From Candidatus Fredericiella danica (lineage in GTDB: Bacteria > Chloroflexota > Anaerolineae > Caldilineales > Caldilineaceae): 64,000 bases of DNA. Shown here in pieces: positions 28,424-38,561 of the stretch. The first letter of the stretch is position 1. The number at the start of each line of letters is the position of its first letter. Location of the stretch: the NCBI GenBank assembly GCA_016713335.1, contig JADJPH010000021.1, forward strand, positions 1-64,000, read 5' to 3'. Position numbers and translations under genes: made by a program. The notes under the pieces were generated by a model. The model did no database searches, was not told the DNA's origin, and saw only the letters and a list, made by a program, of their open reading frames with translations.

Positions 28424-29791
28424 ATGCCCGCCCAACCGAGCGTCGATTTTACCGAAAAAGTAAAACTTGCAGCGGAAGTCTTTATCTACGGCTATCCCCT
28501 GGTTTACAACCTTCATGAAATTGCAGCGTTTGTCGCCGGTAGCCCGCGCTTTCCGATGAAGGCGGAGTACAATCGATTCGGGCACGCACGTGAACTGGCC
28601 GGACCGGGGATGAAGTTCGTCTCGCCGAACAACGACACGCTGTATTCAATTGCGATGTGTGACGTGCGCAACGGCCCGGTTGTGCTGCATACACCTGACA
28701 CAGGGAGCCGCTACTACGTGCTCCAGTTTGTCGACGCGTGGACCAACAATTTTGCCTATATTGGCAGCCGCGGAACGGGCACGGCGGAGGCGTCCTATCT
28801 GTTGGTGGGACACGATTATCAAGGCGAGGCACCCAAAGGCATGCGGGTTGTACGGGCGCCTTCGAGCATCTTTGCGATCATAGGACGCATCTCCGTGGAC
28901 GGCGTCGCTGACTTGCCGGCAGTCCATGCATTGCAAGATCGGTTTACGCTGACTCCGCTGAGCGTCTATACAGGCGGAGCAGCGCCGAAACCGGCCTCCG
29001 GCGTACCGCAGCCCGACAGCCGCGTCAAACCGGAACTTGCATGGTGGGAGGAATTTCGTGTGGCGTTGGCGGCTTTCCCGCCGCCTGCCGCCGACGCGCC
29101 GTTTGTCGCGGCCTGTGCGACGTTCGGATTGACTGCGCCGGACTCTCCCTACATTCAACCGGACGCCGATCTGGAAACCATTTTGGTTGCCGGAGAAAAA
29201 GCAGCCGAGCAACAAATCGAACAGTTGATTCAGCATATGGCCAAGCCTGTGAACGGTTGGCAGAATGCGCTCCACGGCTTTGACTACAACCTGGACCATT
29301 TCGAAATTGGTGCGATCGATGCTCCCGAGTGGAAGATCGCCGATCGCAAGATTGCCTATGTCACGCGTGCGCTGATTGCGCGTGCCGGACTGTGGGGCAA
29401 TCACGGCTACGAAGCGAATTACCAGATGATCTACGTGGATGCCGACAATCAACCGCTCAGCAGCGAGTATCGCTACGAATTGCATTTGAGTGAGTTGCCG
29501 CCGGTCGACGCGTTCTGGTCGTTGACGATGTATGATGCGCATGAATTCTATCTGGTGGATAACGTGATCAATCGCTATTCAATTGGGGACCGCACCCCTG
29601 GCATCCAGTATGACGCGGATGGTTCGCTCACGATCTACCTGCAAAAAGACTCACCCGGTGCGGATAAGGAATCGAACTGGCTTCCTGCGCCGCAGTCTGG
29701 CGCGTTCCGGCCGTTGATGCGCATGTATCAGCCCAAACAGGTCATTTTGGATGGAAGCTATGTGCTGCCGGCGATTGTGCGCGTCGGATAA
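28424..29791 (+). CDS. DUF1254/DUF1214 domain protein
   Basis: A 455-residue protein with the two-domain architecture DUF1254 (about residues 40-165, FVSPNNDTLYSIAMCDVRNG and YYVLQFVDAWTNNFAYIG) followed by DUF1214 (about 330-440, YRYELHLSELPPVDAFWSLT and MYDAHEFYLVDN). AAGGAG 9 bases before ATG 28424 sets the start. No signal peptide is seen, although many relatives are exported. Biochemical function is unknown in this family. Confidence 0.85.
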   Translation: MPAQPSVDFTEKVKLAAEVFIYGYPLVYNLHEIAAFVAGSPRFPMKAEYNRFGHARELAGPGMKFVSPNNDTLYSIAMCDVRNGPVVLHTPDTGSRYYVLQFVDAWTNNFAYIGSRGTGTAEASYLLVGHDYQGEAPKGMRVVRAPSSIFAIIGRISVDGVADLPAVHALQDRFTLTPLSVYTGGAAPKPASGVPQPDSRVKPELAWWEEFRVALAAFPPPAADAPFVAACATFGLTAPDSPYIQPDADLETILVAGEKAAEQQIEQLIQHMAKPVNGWQNALHGFDYNLDHFEIGAIDAPEWKIADRKIAYVTRALIARAGLWGNHGYEANYQMIYVDADNQPLSSEYRYELHLSELPPVDAFWSLTMYDAHEFYLVDNVINRYSIGDRTPGIQYDADGSLTIYLQKDSPGADKESNWLPAPQSGAFRPLMRMYQPKQVILDGSYVLPAIVRVG

Positions 29792-29908
29792 GGCAGAGAA
29801 GAAAAACCGTCAATGGTCAATAGGCAATTGTCGACTGAGGAAGCGCGGGCGCGGAAGACGAATCGCTGATAATCGACACAGAAACAGGGATGAGGGAGCA
29901 TACAACTC

Positions 29909-30582
29909 ATGTTAGCAGTCATCGGCCAGGTCCTGCCAGAAGCCATCGGCATTGCGCTCAGCCCGATCCCAATCATCGGTCTGATTTTGATGCTGTTGAG
30001 CAAGAACGCGCGGAAGAACAGCCTGATGTTTATGATTGGTTGGCTGGCGGGCCTGGTGGTGGTCGCCGTGATTGTACTGGCCCTTGTCAACGCCGGAAAG
30101 ATCGAGGCGGGCGAAGGCGCCGCGCAGACAGGCGTGTTGTGGGGCCAATTGCTCCTTGGGCTTGTGCTGCTCTTTCTTGCCTTCCGGCAATGGCGTTCAC
30201 GTCCAAAAGCGGGACAGGAAGCGACTATGCCCAAATGGATGGCGACCATCGATTCGGTGAAGCCCTCCCGTGCGTTGGCATTGGGTGCGCTGCTCTCGGG
30301 TGTGAATCCCAAGAACCTGTTGCTCAATGTCGCGGCAGCAGGCACCATTGCGGCGGCGGCGATCACGCCGCTCCAGACCGCAGTTGTGACAATTGTATTC
30401 ATTCTGATTGCCAGCATCACCATCATCGGGCCTGTGGCGTATGTACAGATCGCGGGCGAGCGGGCGGAAAGGGCTTGACCGAGTTGAAGGCGTGGCTCAC
30501 GCTGCACAACGCCGCCATCATGGCCGTGGTGCTATTGATCATTGGCGTGAAGCTGATTGGCGACGGATTGGGGCTGTTTTAG
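29909..30582 (+). CDS. GAP-family (Sap-like) membrane protein, one frameshift
   Basis: About 224 residues with six hydrophobic segments. The start LPEAIGIALSPIPIIGLIL, the segment FMIGWLAGLVVVAVI and ALLSGVNPKNLLLNVAA are typical of the GAP/Sap family (LysE-like fold; mycobacterial Sap helps glycolipid export). The frame from 29909 ends at 30478; the last helix (LHNAAIMAVVLLIIGVKLIG) is one frame over and ends at 30582. A single base near 30465 (ggaaaggg) restores it. Substrate unknown. Confidence 0.72.
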
Positions 30583-30586
30583 CCCC
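30570..30586. terminator. Short hairpin between convergent genes
   Basis: GGGGCT (30570-30575), loop GTTTT, AGCCCC (30581-30586). It contains the stop codon of the GAP-family gene and abuts the end of the PadR gene. A weak terminator candidate without a long T-run. Confidence 0.4.
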
Positions 30587-31155
30587 TACGCCCCTCGACT
30601 CTCTCTTGCCTCTTTCACCGTATACAACTGCTCACACGTCTTCAGCCAATTGATCACGGCTTCCATCTGGCCGACGCGGAAGTCGCTTACGAGGCCAGCG
30701 AATGACTCTGTGGTAGCCGCGGTGTTTGCTGTATGCGTGAGGCGGTTCAATTGCGTTTGGCTGGCGGTGAGCTGGCGTCGAATCAACGTGAGCGCCGCTG
30801 AACTGCCGGCTAATTGGGCAAAATATAGTTTCGTCAGAAATTCCAGCCGGAAGTCGCGGCCGTTGCGTACCGGCGTCTGCAACCACGCCTGCAACAGGGT
30901 GTCGCCCTTGGCGGTGAGGCTATAGCGCTTGCGTGGCGGACGCGCGCCATGCGTCTCCAGCGTGCTGCTCACCAGCCCTTCGTCTTCGAGACGGCCAAGC
31001 ATGGTGTAGAGCAGGCTCTGCTTGACGCGCCAGACCATGCCATCGTCTTCGCCGGCTTCAATCCGCTGGTGGATTTCGTATCCATGCATCGGGCGTTGGC
31101 GCAAGAAGCCCAGCAGCGCGTACTCCATGGTCAAAGGGTGCTTTTGTGTCGCCAT
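30586..31155 (-). CDS. PadR-family transcriptional regulator
   Basis: A 189-residue regulator. The winged helix covers residues 8-85 (MEYALLGFLRQRPMHGYEIH, LLYTMLGRLEDEGLVSSTLE, RKRYSLTAKGDTLL), followed by the helical VirR-type dimerisation tail typical of PadR subfamily 1. It is the last minus-strand gene before the acid-resistance module, which is also on the minus strand and upstream of it; 155 bases including a palindrome separate them. Whether it controls that module or itself is open. Confidence 0.88.
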   Translation of the reverse strand: MATQKHPLTMEYALLGFLRQRPMHGYEIHQRIEAGEDDGMVWRVKQSLLYTMLGRLEDEGLVSSTLETHGARPPRKRYSLTAKGDTLLQAWLQTPVRNGRDFRLEFLTKLYFAQLAGSSAALTLIRRQLTASQTQLNRLTHTANTAATTESFAGLVSDFRVGQMEAVINWLKTCEQLYTVKEARESRGA

Positions 31156-31187
31156 TTCTACCTGAACACAAATTATTCAAAGTGTGT

Positions 31188-31207
31188 ATATTCTTTTTCA
31201 AGAATAT
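31188..31207 (-). promoter_or_regulatory. Palindrome upstream of padR
   Basis: ATATTCTT-TTTC-AAGAATAT (31188-31207) is a perfect 8-4-8 palindrome 33 bases upstream of the padR start, in an AT-rich stretch. ACACA...TGTGT (31176-31187) overlaps it. It is a candidate PadR autoregulatory operator. Confidence 0.4.
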
Positions 31208-31310
31208 TACCGAAAGACCCTAAAACCAAATCGTAAACGGTGGCGACGCGACCCTAAAAAAGGCAACGCACGCTGCATTTCACCCAGTTAACGTGGAGTC
31301 TCCTCGACGA

Positions 31311-32753
31311 TCACCCTGCGGACTTTTCGGCCTTCACCGCCACCTCGCTGCGCCACGACGGTCGGCGCAGTTGATAGATGATCTGCGGCGGCACGGCCAA
31401 TACAAATACCCCCACGAGCATTAGAATGGCATAGGTCATCGGTGGCCCCTCTTTGAACTGCGAAGGTGGAACAAATCCAATCACAATGCCGGCGACGGCT
31501 GCCAGAATGCCCACCGACGCTACCAGCGGTAGCCACGGCGCCTGGAACGGTCGCACCCGGTCGGGCTCTTTCACCCGCAGCCGCCATGCCGCAGCAAACA
31601 TCAGCACATACATCAGCAGATAAAGGATCGCCGTCATCGCCTGCAGCACCCAGAACGCAGCAGAAACACCAGGGATGACGACAAAAAAGATCGCCAGGCA
31701 CGTCACGATGATCGCCTGTACGAACATGATTGGCGCCTGCACCCCTGCCCGGTTGACGCGCTGGAAGAACGGTGGCAGATAGCCCAGCTGCCCTACAAAT
31801 AGCAGGCCGCGGCTGGGTCCCGCCACCCAGGAGAGCGATGCAGCCAGCGCCCCAATCAGGAGCAGCGCAGACATGAGTGGCCCCAACCAGCCGAACCCCA
31901 GTCCACTGGCGAAGGCGGTAAGTGCCTGGGCTGTCCCCGCATTCAAGTCAATCTGTTTCACGGGAACAGCGACCGAGACAGCGATCGTGCCGGGAATGTA
32001 GATCAGCATGCCCAACACGACAGCCAACGTGATCGCCTTCAGGTAATTGCTGACCGGCCGGCGCATATCGCGGATGTGAACGGCGCTGACCTCGAGCCCA
32101 CCGAGCGCAATGAAGTTGGAAACGATCAACACGATGCTGGAAATTCCCGTGAGGGGCGGCACGACGGAGGCTGGGCGCAACGGCGTCTGCGACGGCTTGC
32201 CACTGCCCAACCAGATGAACATCAGCGCGATCAACACGGTCGCCGGAATCAACGTGCCAATGATCACACCCAGGCTCGAGATGCGCGCCATTGCATCCAG
32301 ACCGCGCAATGCAATCAGTGTTGCCGCCCAGAAGATGGCCAGCACCACGATCCCGGTGTAGATCCCGTTGTTTGCCAGGCTGGTCTGGCCAATGGCATAG
32401 GCCAGCGAGGCCGCGGCAAAGGAGAGGAGCGAAGGGTAGAGCGCCACACTCTGGATCCATTGCAGCCAGATGGCCTGAAACCCCATACGCTCGCCCAATC
32501 CGGCGGCGACCCACTCAAAGACGCCGCCACTTCGCACCATTGCCAACTCGGCGGCGACCAGCGCCACTGGGATCAAAAAGAGCAGGGCCGGCAACAAGTA
32601 GAGGGTGAAGGCGCCCAAACCATACTCGGCGGCGGCTGGCAGTTGCGCAATACTGACAAGACTGGCGACCGTTAAAAAGGCGAAAGTCTGCCAGGATAAC
32701 TGGCTGCCGGCGGACTTGGCATCTTGCGGTTGTGCTTTTCTGGATTCTGTCAT
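31311..32753 (-). CDS. APC-family amino acid permease, glutamate:GABA antiporter-like
   Basis: About 480 residues with twelve hydrophobic spans and the APC superfamily signatures: AAAEYGLGAFTLYLLPALLF, LVAAELAMVRSGGVFEWV, and IALGGLEVSAVHIRDMRRP. The position directly after a glutamate decarboxylase gene, and the AEYGL and EVSAVH motifs, match GadC-type antiporters that swap external glutamate for internal GABA. ATG 32753 is used; ATG 32777 is possible. A 9-bp hairpin lies between it and the decarboxylase. Confidence 0.82.
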   Translation of the reverse strand: MTESRKAQPQDAKSAGSQLSWQTFAFLTVASLVSIAQLPAAAEYGLGAFTLYLLPALLFLIPVALVAAELAMVRSGGVFEWVAAGLGERMGFQAIWLQWIQSVALYPSLLSFAAASLAYAIGQTSLANNGIYTGIVVLAIFWAATLIALRGLDAMARISSLGVIIGTLIPATVLIALMFIWLGSGKPSQTPLRPASVVPPLTGISSIVLIVSNFIALGGLEVSAVHIRDMRRPVSNYLKAITLAVVLGMLIYIPGTIAVSVAVPVKQIDLNAGTAQALTAFASGLGFGWLGPLMSALLLIGALAASLSWVAGPSRGLLFVGQLGYLPPFFQRVNRAGVQAPIMFVQAIIVTCLAIFFVVIPGVSAAFWVLQAMTAILYLLMYVLMFAAAWRLRVKEPDRVRPFQAPWLPLVASVGILAAVAGIVIGFVPPSQFKEGPPMTYAILMLVGVFVLAVPPQIIYQLRRPSWRSEVAVKAEKSAG

Positions 32754-32780
32754 GAGGTTGTACTCAACTTGCGACATGGC

Positions 32781-32812
32781 GCAGCCGCGAACCGGGGGAA
32801 GTCCGCGGCTGC
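32781..32812. repeat. Intercistronic 9-bp perfect hairpin
   Basis: GCAGCCGCG (32781-32789) pairs with CGCGGCTGC (32804-32812). It sits between the decarboxylase stop and the antiporter start on the minus strand and has no T-run, so it may tune relative expression of the two genes. Confidence 0.5.
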
Positions 32813-32884
32813 CGATCGGGAATCTGCGGCGCTGTCTTGTCAGTATAACCCGGCAGTGGAGTTCGCAGAATTCATCACGGTTGC

Positions 32885-34284
32885 CTACGAATGTTTGAAT
32901 CCACCAGCCTCTTTTTCACTGACGCTGACCGTCACCGGATGCTGGCTGAAGAAGTCCAGTGCGCGCTGGAAATCTTCCAGCAGCAGGCTGGCCATGTCAC
33001 GGCTGAACCCCTGGCGCACCCAGATGCGCTGGATCACGACATCCGTCACGTTGGCGGGCAAGGAGTAAGCCGGCACCTGCCATCCCCGAATGCGCAGGCG
33101 GTCGGCCAGGTCGTACAACGTATACCCGGGCTCTACGCCGTCCTTGATCTTCCAGGCCAGCGCAGGGATACCTTCGTGCGGGTCACCGTTGTAAATCATC
33201 TCAAATGGTCCCATCTTGGACAGTTCGGCGGCAAGATACTGAGCCGTATCGTAGCAGGCGGTGTGAATCTTGCGGTAGCCCTCGCGTCCCAGGCGGAGGA
33301 AAAGGTAGTACTGTGAGATGATCTGCCCGGCCGGTCTGGAGAAATTGATCTGGAACACCGGCATATTGCCACCCAGGTAGTTCACGTTGAAGATGAGTCC
33401 TTCGGGCAGTTCCTTGGCGTCACGCCAGACGACCCAGCCAGAGCCTAGCGGCGCCAGGCCAAACTTGTGGCCGGAGGCGCTGATCGACTTGACGCGAGGC
33501 AGGCGGAAGTCCCACAGAATTTCCGGTGCACAGAACGGGGCAAGGAACCCGCCGCTGGCGCCGTCGACATGGATGTCGATGTCCAGGCCGGTGCGCGCCT
33601 GCAGATCGTCCAGCGCATCGCTCAATTCCTTGACCGGTTCATATTTGCCGGTGAAGGTTAAGCCAAAGGTTGGGACGACGCCGATGGTGTTCTCATCGAT
33701 CAAGCTCAGCATCGACGGCCCATCCATGTAATAGCGGCTGCGCTCCATCGGCACCTGGCGCATTTCGATGTCCCAGTAACGGCAGAACTTGTCCCACACG
33801 ATTTGGACCGGGCCGCAGACAAGATTGGGCTTGTCGGTGGGTTTGCCGGCCACTTTTTGCTTTGCGCGCCAGCGCCACAGCATGGCTAGACCACCGAGCA
33901 TGCAAGCTTCCGAGGAGCCGATCGCCGACGCACCGACGGTGTTGGCGGCATCCGGTGAGTTCCACAGGTCAGCCAGCATGTGCACGCAGCGACTCTCCAA
34001 CTCGGCCGTTTGCGGGTATTCATCCTTGTCGATCATGTTCTTGTCGATCGACAGGTCCATCAACTCATGCACCTGTGGCTCTTCCCAGGTCTGGCAGAAG
34101 GTGGCCAGATTCTGGCGGGCGTTGCCGTCCAGGAAAAGTTCGTCGCGCACAACCTCGAAGGCGACGTCTGGGCGCTGCTCCGATTGCGGGAACTTGTACT
34201 TCGGCATGACGACCGAGGCGTCTTTGCTGCCGAAGATCGAGTCATCCGCTTTCGAGCGGATATCATCAAAGAAATGGAGGGCAT
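32885..34284 (-). CDS. gadB: Glutamate decarboxylase (PLP-dependent)
   Basis: Converts glutamate to GABA and CO2, consuming a proton. About 466 residues: SIFGSKDASVVMPKYKFP near the N-terminus, TVGASAIGSSEACMLGGLAM, DIHVDGASGGFLAPF, and the PLP lysine in SASGHKFGLAPLG. The C-terminus ends GFKHS, resembling the pH-responsive FKHT tail of E. coli GadB. The start is informative. AAGGAG precedes an ATG at 34284, but that ATG is one base out of frame with the protein; one extra C in atgccctcc would give MPLHFFDD, the usual GAD start. The open frame from 34327 therefore probably reflects a missing base. Confidence 0.93.
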
Positions 34285-34339
34285 TGGAATCTCCTTGTCT
34301 TGAAAAAACGGCGTTGAGCGCCGCCACGATTTGGTACCA

Positions 34340-35291
34340 TTATTCAGAAGCGTCCGGAGTATAGACGTTCAGGCCAAGTTGGTTGGCGACATAACGGGCG
34401 GCAAGGCTGCCTTTGACGCTGTTGCCGACCGATCCAGTGGCGGCGCGAACGCGGCGATGGCCAGCACGCCCGGCGCCACGGCCAGGATGCCGCCTCCGAC
34501 GCCGCTCTTGCCCGGCAACCCACGTTGAAGGCCCAGTCGCCCGAGGCGTCATAGAGCCCTTCCATGGTCATCTCCGCCAAGATCGCCGGTATGTTTGCGG
34601 CGGCCACGATGCGTTCTTTGGTGAGTGGGTTGACGCCTGCCGCCAGGGTTGCCCCCATCACCGCCAGGTCTTTGGCCGTGATCGCAACCGAGCATTGCTT
34701 GGTATAGACATCGCATGCCGCTGTCGGGTCCGAATACATCGTGCCGTAACTATACAGCAGCCAGGCAATGCCGCGGTTATGAAAGTTGGTTGCGGCTTCG
34801 GACTGATACACCTCATCGATCAGCGCCAGCGGCCGGCCGGCAAAGCGCCCGTAGCCTTCGAGCAACTTTGCCCACCGCTCATCCGCGGAAGTGGCCGGGA
34901 GCAGACTGACTGTGGACATTGCGCCGGCATTGACCAACGGGCTCAACGGCTTGCCATTGTGAAGTTCCACGGCGACGACCGAATTGAAGGGCAACCCGGT
35001 CGGGTCGGCGCCGACCTTTTCATGGACTACCTGCGCTCCCACTGCTTCCATGACCAGCGCCATGCTGAAGACCTTGGAGATCGACTCGATAGCAAACGCA
35101 TACTGGGTGTCGCCAATCTCAAAGACCTGGCCGTCCGCGGTTACGACCGCAATACCGAAAAGGTTTGACGGCACTTGCGCCAGCGCCGGGATATAGGAGG
35201 CGTTGGCCCCATCCTGCACGTCCTTGTATTGGGTGTGGGCTGCGGCGAGTGCAGACTGGATGGCCGCAGCAGTAGGTAGGTTTGCCATCAT
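34340..35291 (-). CDS. glsA: Glutaminase A (two frameshifts near the C-terminus)
   Basis: Hydrolyses glutamine to glutamate and ammonia. About 315 residues, a serine-dependent beta-lactamase-fold glutaminase: FAIESISKVFSMAL carries the catalytic Ser-x-x-Lys, followed by PFNSVVAVEL, PLVNAGAMST and the RGIAWLLYSYGTM region. After WAFNVG the frame shifts to LPGKSGVGGGI (34510-34440), then to SVKGSLAARYVANQLGLNV, ending at 34340. AGGACC precedes the double ATG at 35291. The gene lies 12 bases before the frame of gadB; ammonia release and glutamate supply fit glutamine-dependent acid resistance. Confidence 0.9.
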
Positions 35292-36867
35292 TTTTGGTCC
35301 TCTTTGACGCCGGTTTTGCGGATTTGCCGGCAGCCGTAGCCTTGGCTTTCCCTGGGGCGGGCGCAGCCGGTTTTTCCCACCCAAACGGTTCCATCGCCGC
35401 TTCACCCTGCGCTGTCTTCCAGTGCGGTTTGCGCAGCGCGTAGATGATGAACGGCAGGACCACAAAGAAGATGTTGCCGGCGGCAAGCATGGCGATCCAG
35501 GTAGTGGTGCTGCCCACGGCGATCTGCCCGGGTGGGAAGAAACTCAGCACGTAGGCGAGCACTGCGCCGGCGAAGCCAACGCCGGCGATAATGAACATCC
35601 CGATCTTCCCGCCAGGAATGCGGTAGGGTCGCGGTTGATTTGGCTCGCGCACCCGCAGCCAGATCCCCGCGGCGAACATCAGCATGTACATGATCAAATA
35701 GAGCATCACTGTCAACTGGCTCAAGATCTGGTAGACGGCCTGGACGGACGGCAGCACAACGAAGAGCAGCGTGAGCAGGGTGACGAGCACGCCCTGGATC
35801 AATAGGATATTGACCTGGATGCCGGCTTTGTTGGTCTTTTGCATGAAGGGCGGCAGGAAGCCGGATTGGCCTACGGCGAGCAGGCCTTTGCTGGGGCCGG
35901 CGATCCAGGTCGAGACGCCCGCGAGCACGCCGATCGCCAGCATGATCGCGATCACCGGCGAAAGAAAGCCGAGTCCAAAGGCTTTGAAGAAGTCATCATA
36001 CGCCACAAGCAGACTCTGGGTGAGATTGATCTGCTGCTGTGGGACGACAAACCCAATCGCCAGGGTGCCGAGCACAAAAATGGCCACCGTGGCGCCCGAT
36101 GCCAGAAAGATGGCTTTGGGATAATTCTTGGTCGGGTTGTCGATATCCTTGACGTGCACGGCGGACATTTCCATCCCGGCGTAGAAGAGGAAGATGCTGG
36201 ATGCGAGCACCAGATTATTGATTTTGGTCAAGTCTGGGAAGAGATCTTTGGCTGCGATCGGCATCTGGCTGGGGTGCCCGGTGAGGAGCCAAACGATACC
36301 GAAGATGATCAGAATGGCGGCTGGAACGATGGTGCCGATCAAGCCACCCCATTTGCTCAGCCGGGCGCCGGCGGACATACCCCGGAGGTTGACCAACGTG
36401 GCGCCCCAGTAAACGACCAGACAGACGACGAACACATACCACTTGTTGGCGGAGAGGGCGGTATCCCATGTCTGGCTGGGGCCGATGAAGGCCAGCGACA
36501 CGGCGGCGAAGGTCAACACCGTGGGGAACCAGATGGTGCTTTCAATCCAAAGGAGCCAGATGGCCAGGAAGCCAAGCCGGGTGCCAAAGGCCTCGCCCAC
36601 CCAGCGGTAGACGCCGCCCTTTTGCGGCCAGGCCGCCGCCATCTCGGCGGCGACCAGCGAGACTGGGATAAGAAAGACGATAGCGGCGAACACATAGTAG
36701 AAGATTGAACTCAGCCCGTATTCTGCTTCGGCCGGCAGACCGCGGAGGCTGACGACGGCCACGATGTTCATGATGGCGAGCGTCATGACCGAGATTTTGC
36801 CGGTGGAGGCCGCGCTGGCAGGGGCCTTGCCGGCGGCGCCAGAACCGGTGGTTTTGGCTTGCGTCAT
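35288..36867 (-). CDS. APC-family amino acid permease (second GadC-like)
   Basis: About 525 residues, twelve membrane spans, start ATG 36867. It shares the pattern of the other permease in this module: PAEAEYGLSSIFYYVFAAIV, LVAAEMAAAWPQKGGVYRWV, and FYAGMEMSAVHVKDIDNP. A soluble Ala/Lys/Pro-rich tail (EKPAAPAPGKAKATAAGK) follows. The frame stays open to 35119 across the glutaminase start, while a neighbouring frame stops at 35288 with an ATGA-type overlap with the glutaminase ATG. A small indel in the tail is likely and the true end is probably 35288. It could import glutamine, or exchange glutamate for GABA. Confidence 0.82.
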
Positions 36868-36979
36868 ACGATGACTCCTAGATGAGGGCACGATGAAGGA
36901 TCGAATATGAAGTTGTGATGACAATAGACGAGCGCTGCAATTGGAGACGAAGCGTTAATGCGTGTAGTTTAACACAAAC

Positions 36980-38561
36980 TTAAGGTATATACAATGGTTT
37001 TCGCTTCTCAAGCCTTGACTGCACCACCACGGCGAGCACCGCGGGTGTCCAGATCATTGCCACTACCGCCACGATACGCTCGCCGCGGTCGAGCGGCTGG
37101 CCGTAGAGCAGGGGAAGATAATCGAATAGCGCCTGGCTTGACATGGCGCCGAAGGCGAGCCAGGGCGCCAACCAACGCGTGAGCCTGCTGAGCGGGAGCA
37201 ATGCACTGGGGAGAAGCCACCAGAGAACATACCAGTACTGGAACCAGAAGGCGCCAACCGTCAGGTAGAGAAGGGTGATCACGCTTGCGGCACGCCACAA
37301 CTGCGGTGAATCCGGCGTCTGTTGTGCACGGCCCATATCCCCCCGCCGAAAACCGAGCAGGAGTGGGCTAAGCAGTGCACACAATGCCAGGAACAGGATG
37401 GTTGGCCACGCGGTGAAGAGTTGGCGCCGCAACTCCTGAGGCCAACCCCATTGGGCAAGCCAGTAATTGAGCACTTGATAGGGTGAGTTTGCAACGTAAA
37501 ACGAACGCTCGGCAAGCATGCGCGGCAGCGTTGCCCAGCCACCCAGCGGTGCATAGAGCGCCCATGAGATCGGCAGCATGATGATCAACGCAAGCAGACC
37601 CGTGGTCAGTGCCCGGCGCCAACCTACGTTGCGAACGATCCAGAGGAGGAAAATCGGCGCAAAAAGCAGGGCCGTGATTTTTACATGCGCCGCCAACGCC
37701 AGCATGAGCAAACCGGCCAACCAGAAGCGGCGCTGCAGGCACCAGAAGGCCAGCAGCCAGAAGACCAGCATGAGCATGTCGTTGTGGGCGCCGGCCGTCG
37801 CCAAAAGCAGTAGCGGGTTCCAGAGCCAGACGAGGAGTGTGGCCGGCGCAAGCACCGGCGTCTCGCGGTGCACGATCGCAAAGAGGATCCCACCACTCAT
37901 GAGCGCGAGCATCGTCGCCATCACCCGATAGTGAATTACATACGCGGCCAACACCTCGCATGCGACCGGCGCTGCCGGGCAGTCTGGCGACCCCACAGGC
38001 CATTGGCCTGTCAGTTGCAGGACCCCGCGTGTGGTTGCAGCCACGAGCCCGCTGGCGTATTCCCACAGCGGACCGTAGGTATCCACGTATTCGCGCCATG
38101 TGATGTGTGCCAGGTAAGGCGCTGCCGCCAACTGGCCCGGCGTGCTCTGCAGCGGGCTCAAACCGTACTCAACCATCATCCGGCCGCGGAAGATGTAGTC
38201 GAAAATGTCGTGTGACTCACCCCCTGGGGTGAGGTTCCAGAGGATCACGGAAGATGCCAACCATACGATCGCCGTGACGGCTATCGGCAGCGCAGCCCTG
38301 GTGCGCAAACTCGTCGCAAGAACGAGGCGGATGCTCCACGCATAGCAGATTGCGAGCAGCAGGTAGAGGAGCAAGTGGCGGAGGAGGGGCGCAACGGGCA
38401 TCTCCTGCATCGGTGTCCACCGGCTGGTTGGCAGGAGCAGACCAGGCGCCAGGGATAAAGGAAGAGAGCAAGCCACAAAGGAGAACGATTCCCGCCCCAG
38501 GCAACACCAGTTGCAAGGTTTGCCACCGGCGCAGCGCCGGGCCGGTGGCTAGAGACTCCAT
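36980..38561 (-). CDS. GT-C membrane glycosyltransferase (GT87-like, one frameshift)
   Basis: About 525 residues with at least ten hydrophobic spans; a polyprenol-phosphate-sugar-dependent GT-C enzyme. The acidic loop HDIFDYIFRGRMMVEYGLSP after the first spans, and HITWREYVDTYGPLWEY, are the external catalytic features. An N-terminal span (QLVLPGAGIVLLCGLLSSF) begins at an ATG at 38561, which overlaps the radical SAM stop by 13 bases. One shift near 38445 separates it from the main frame (38476 to 36980). Last gene of the eight-gene operon. It probably adds a sugar to a product made by the upstream enzymes or to an envelope glycan. Confidence 0.75.

Noticed and set aside
35839..36708. 289-codon plus-strand ORF
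   Set aside because: Antisense shadow of the second APC permease; composition rich in Gly, Asp, Glu and His as expected from reversed membrane-protein codons.
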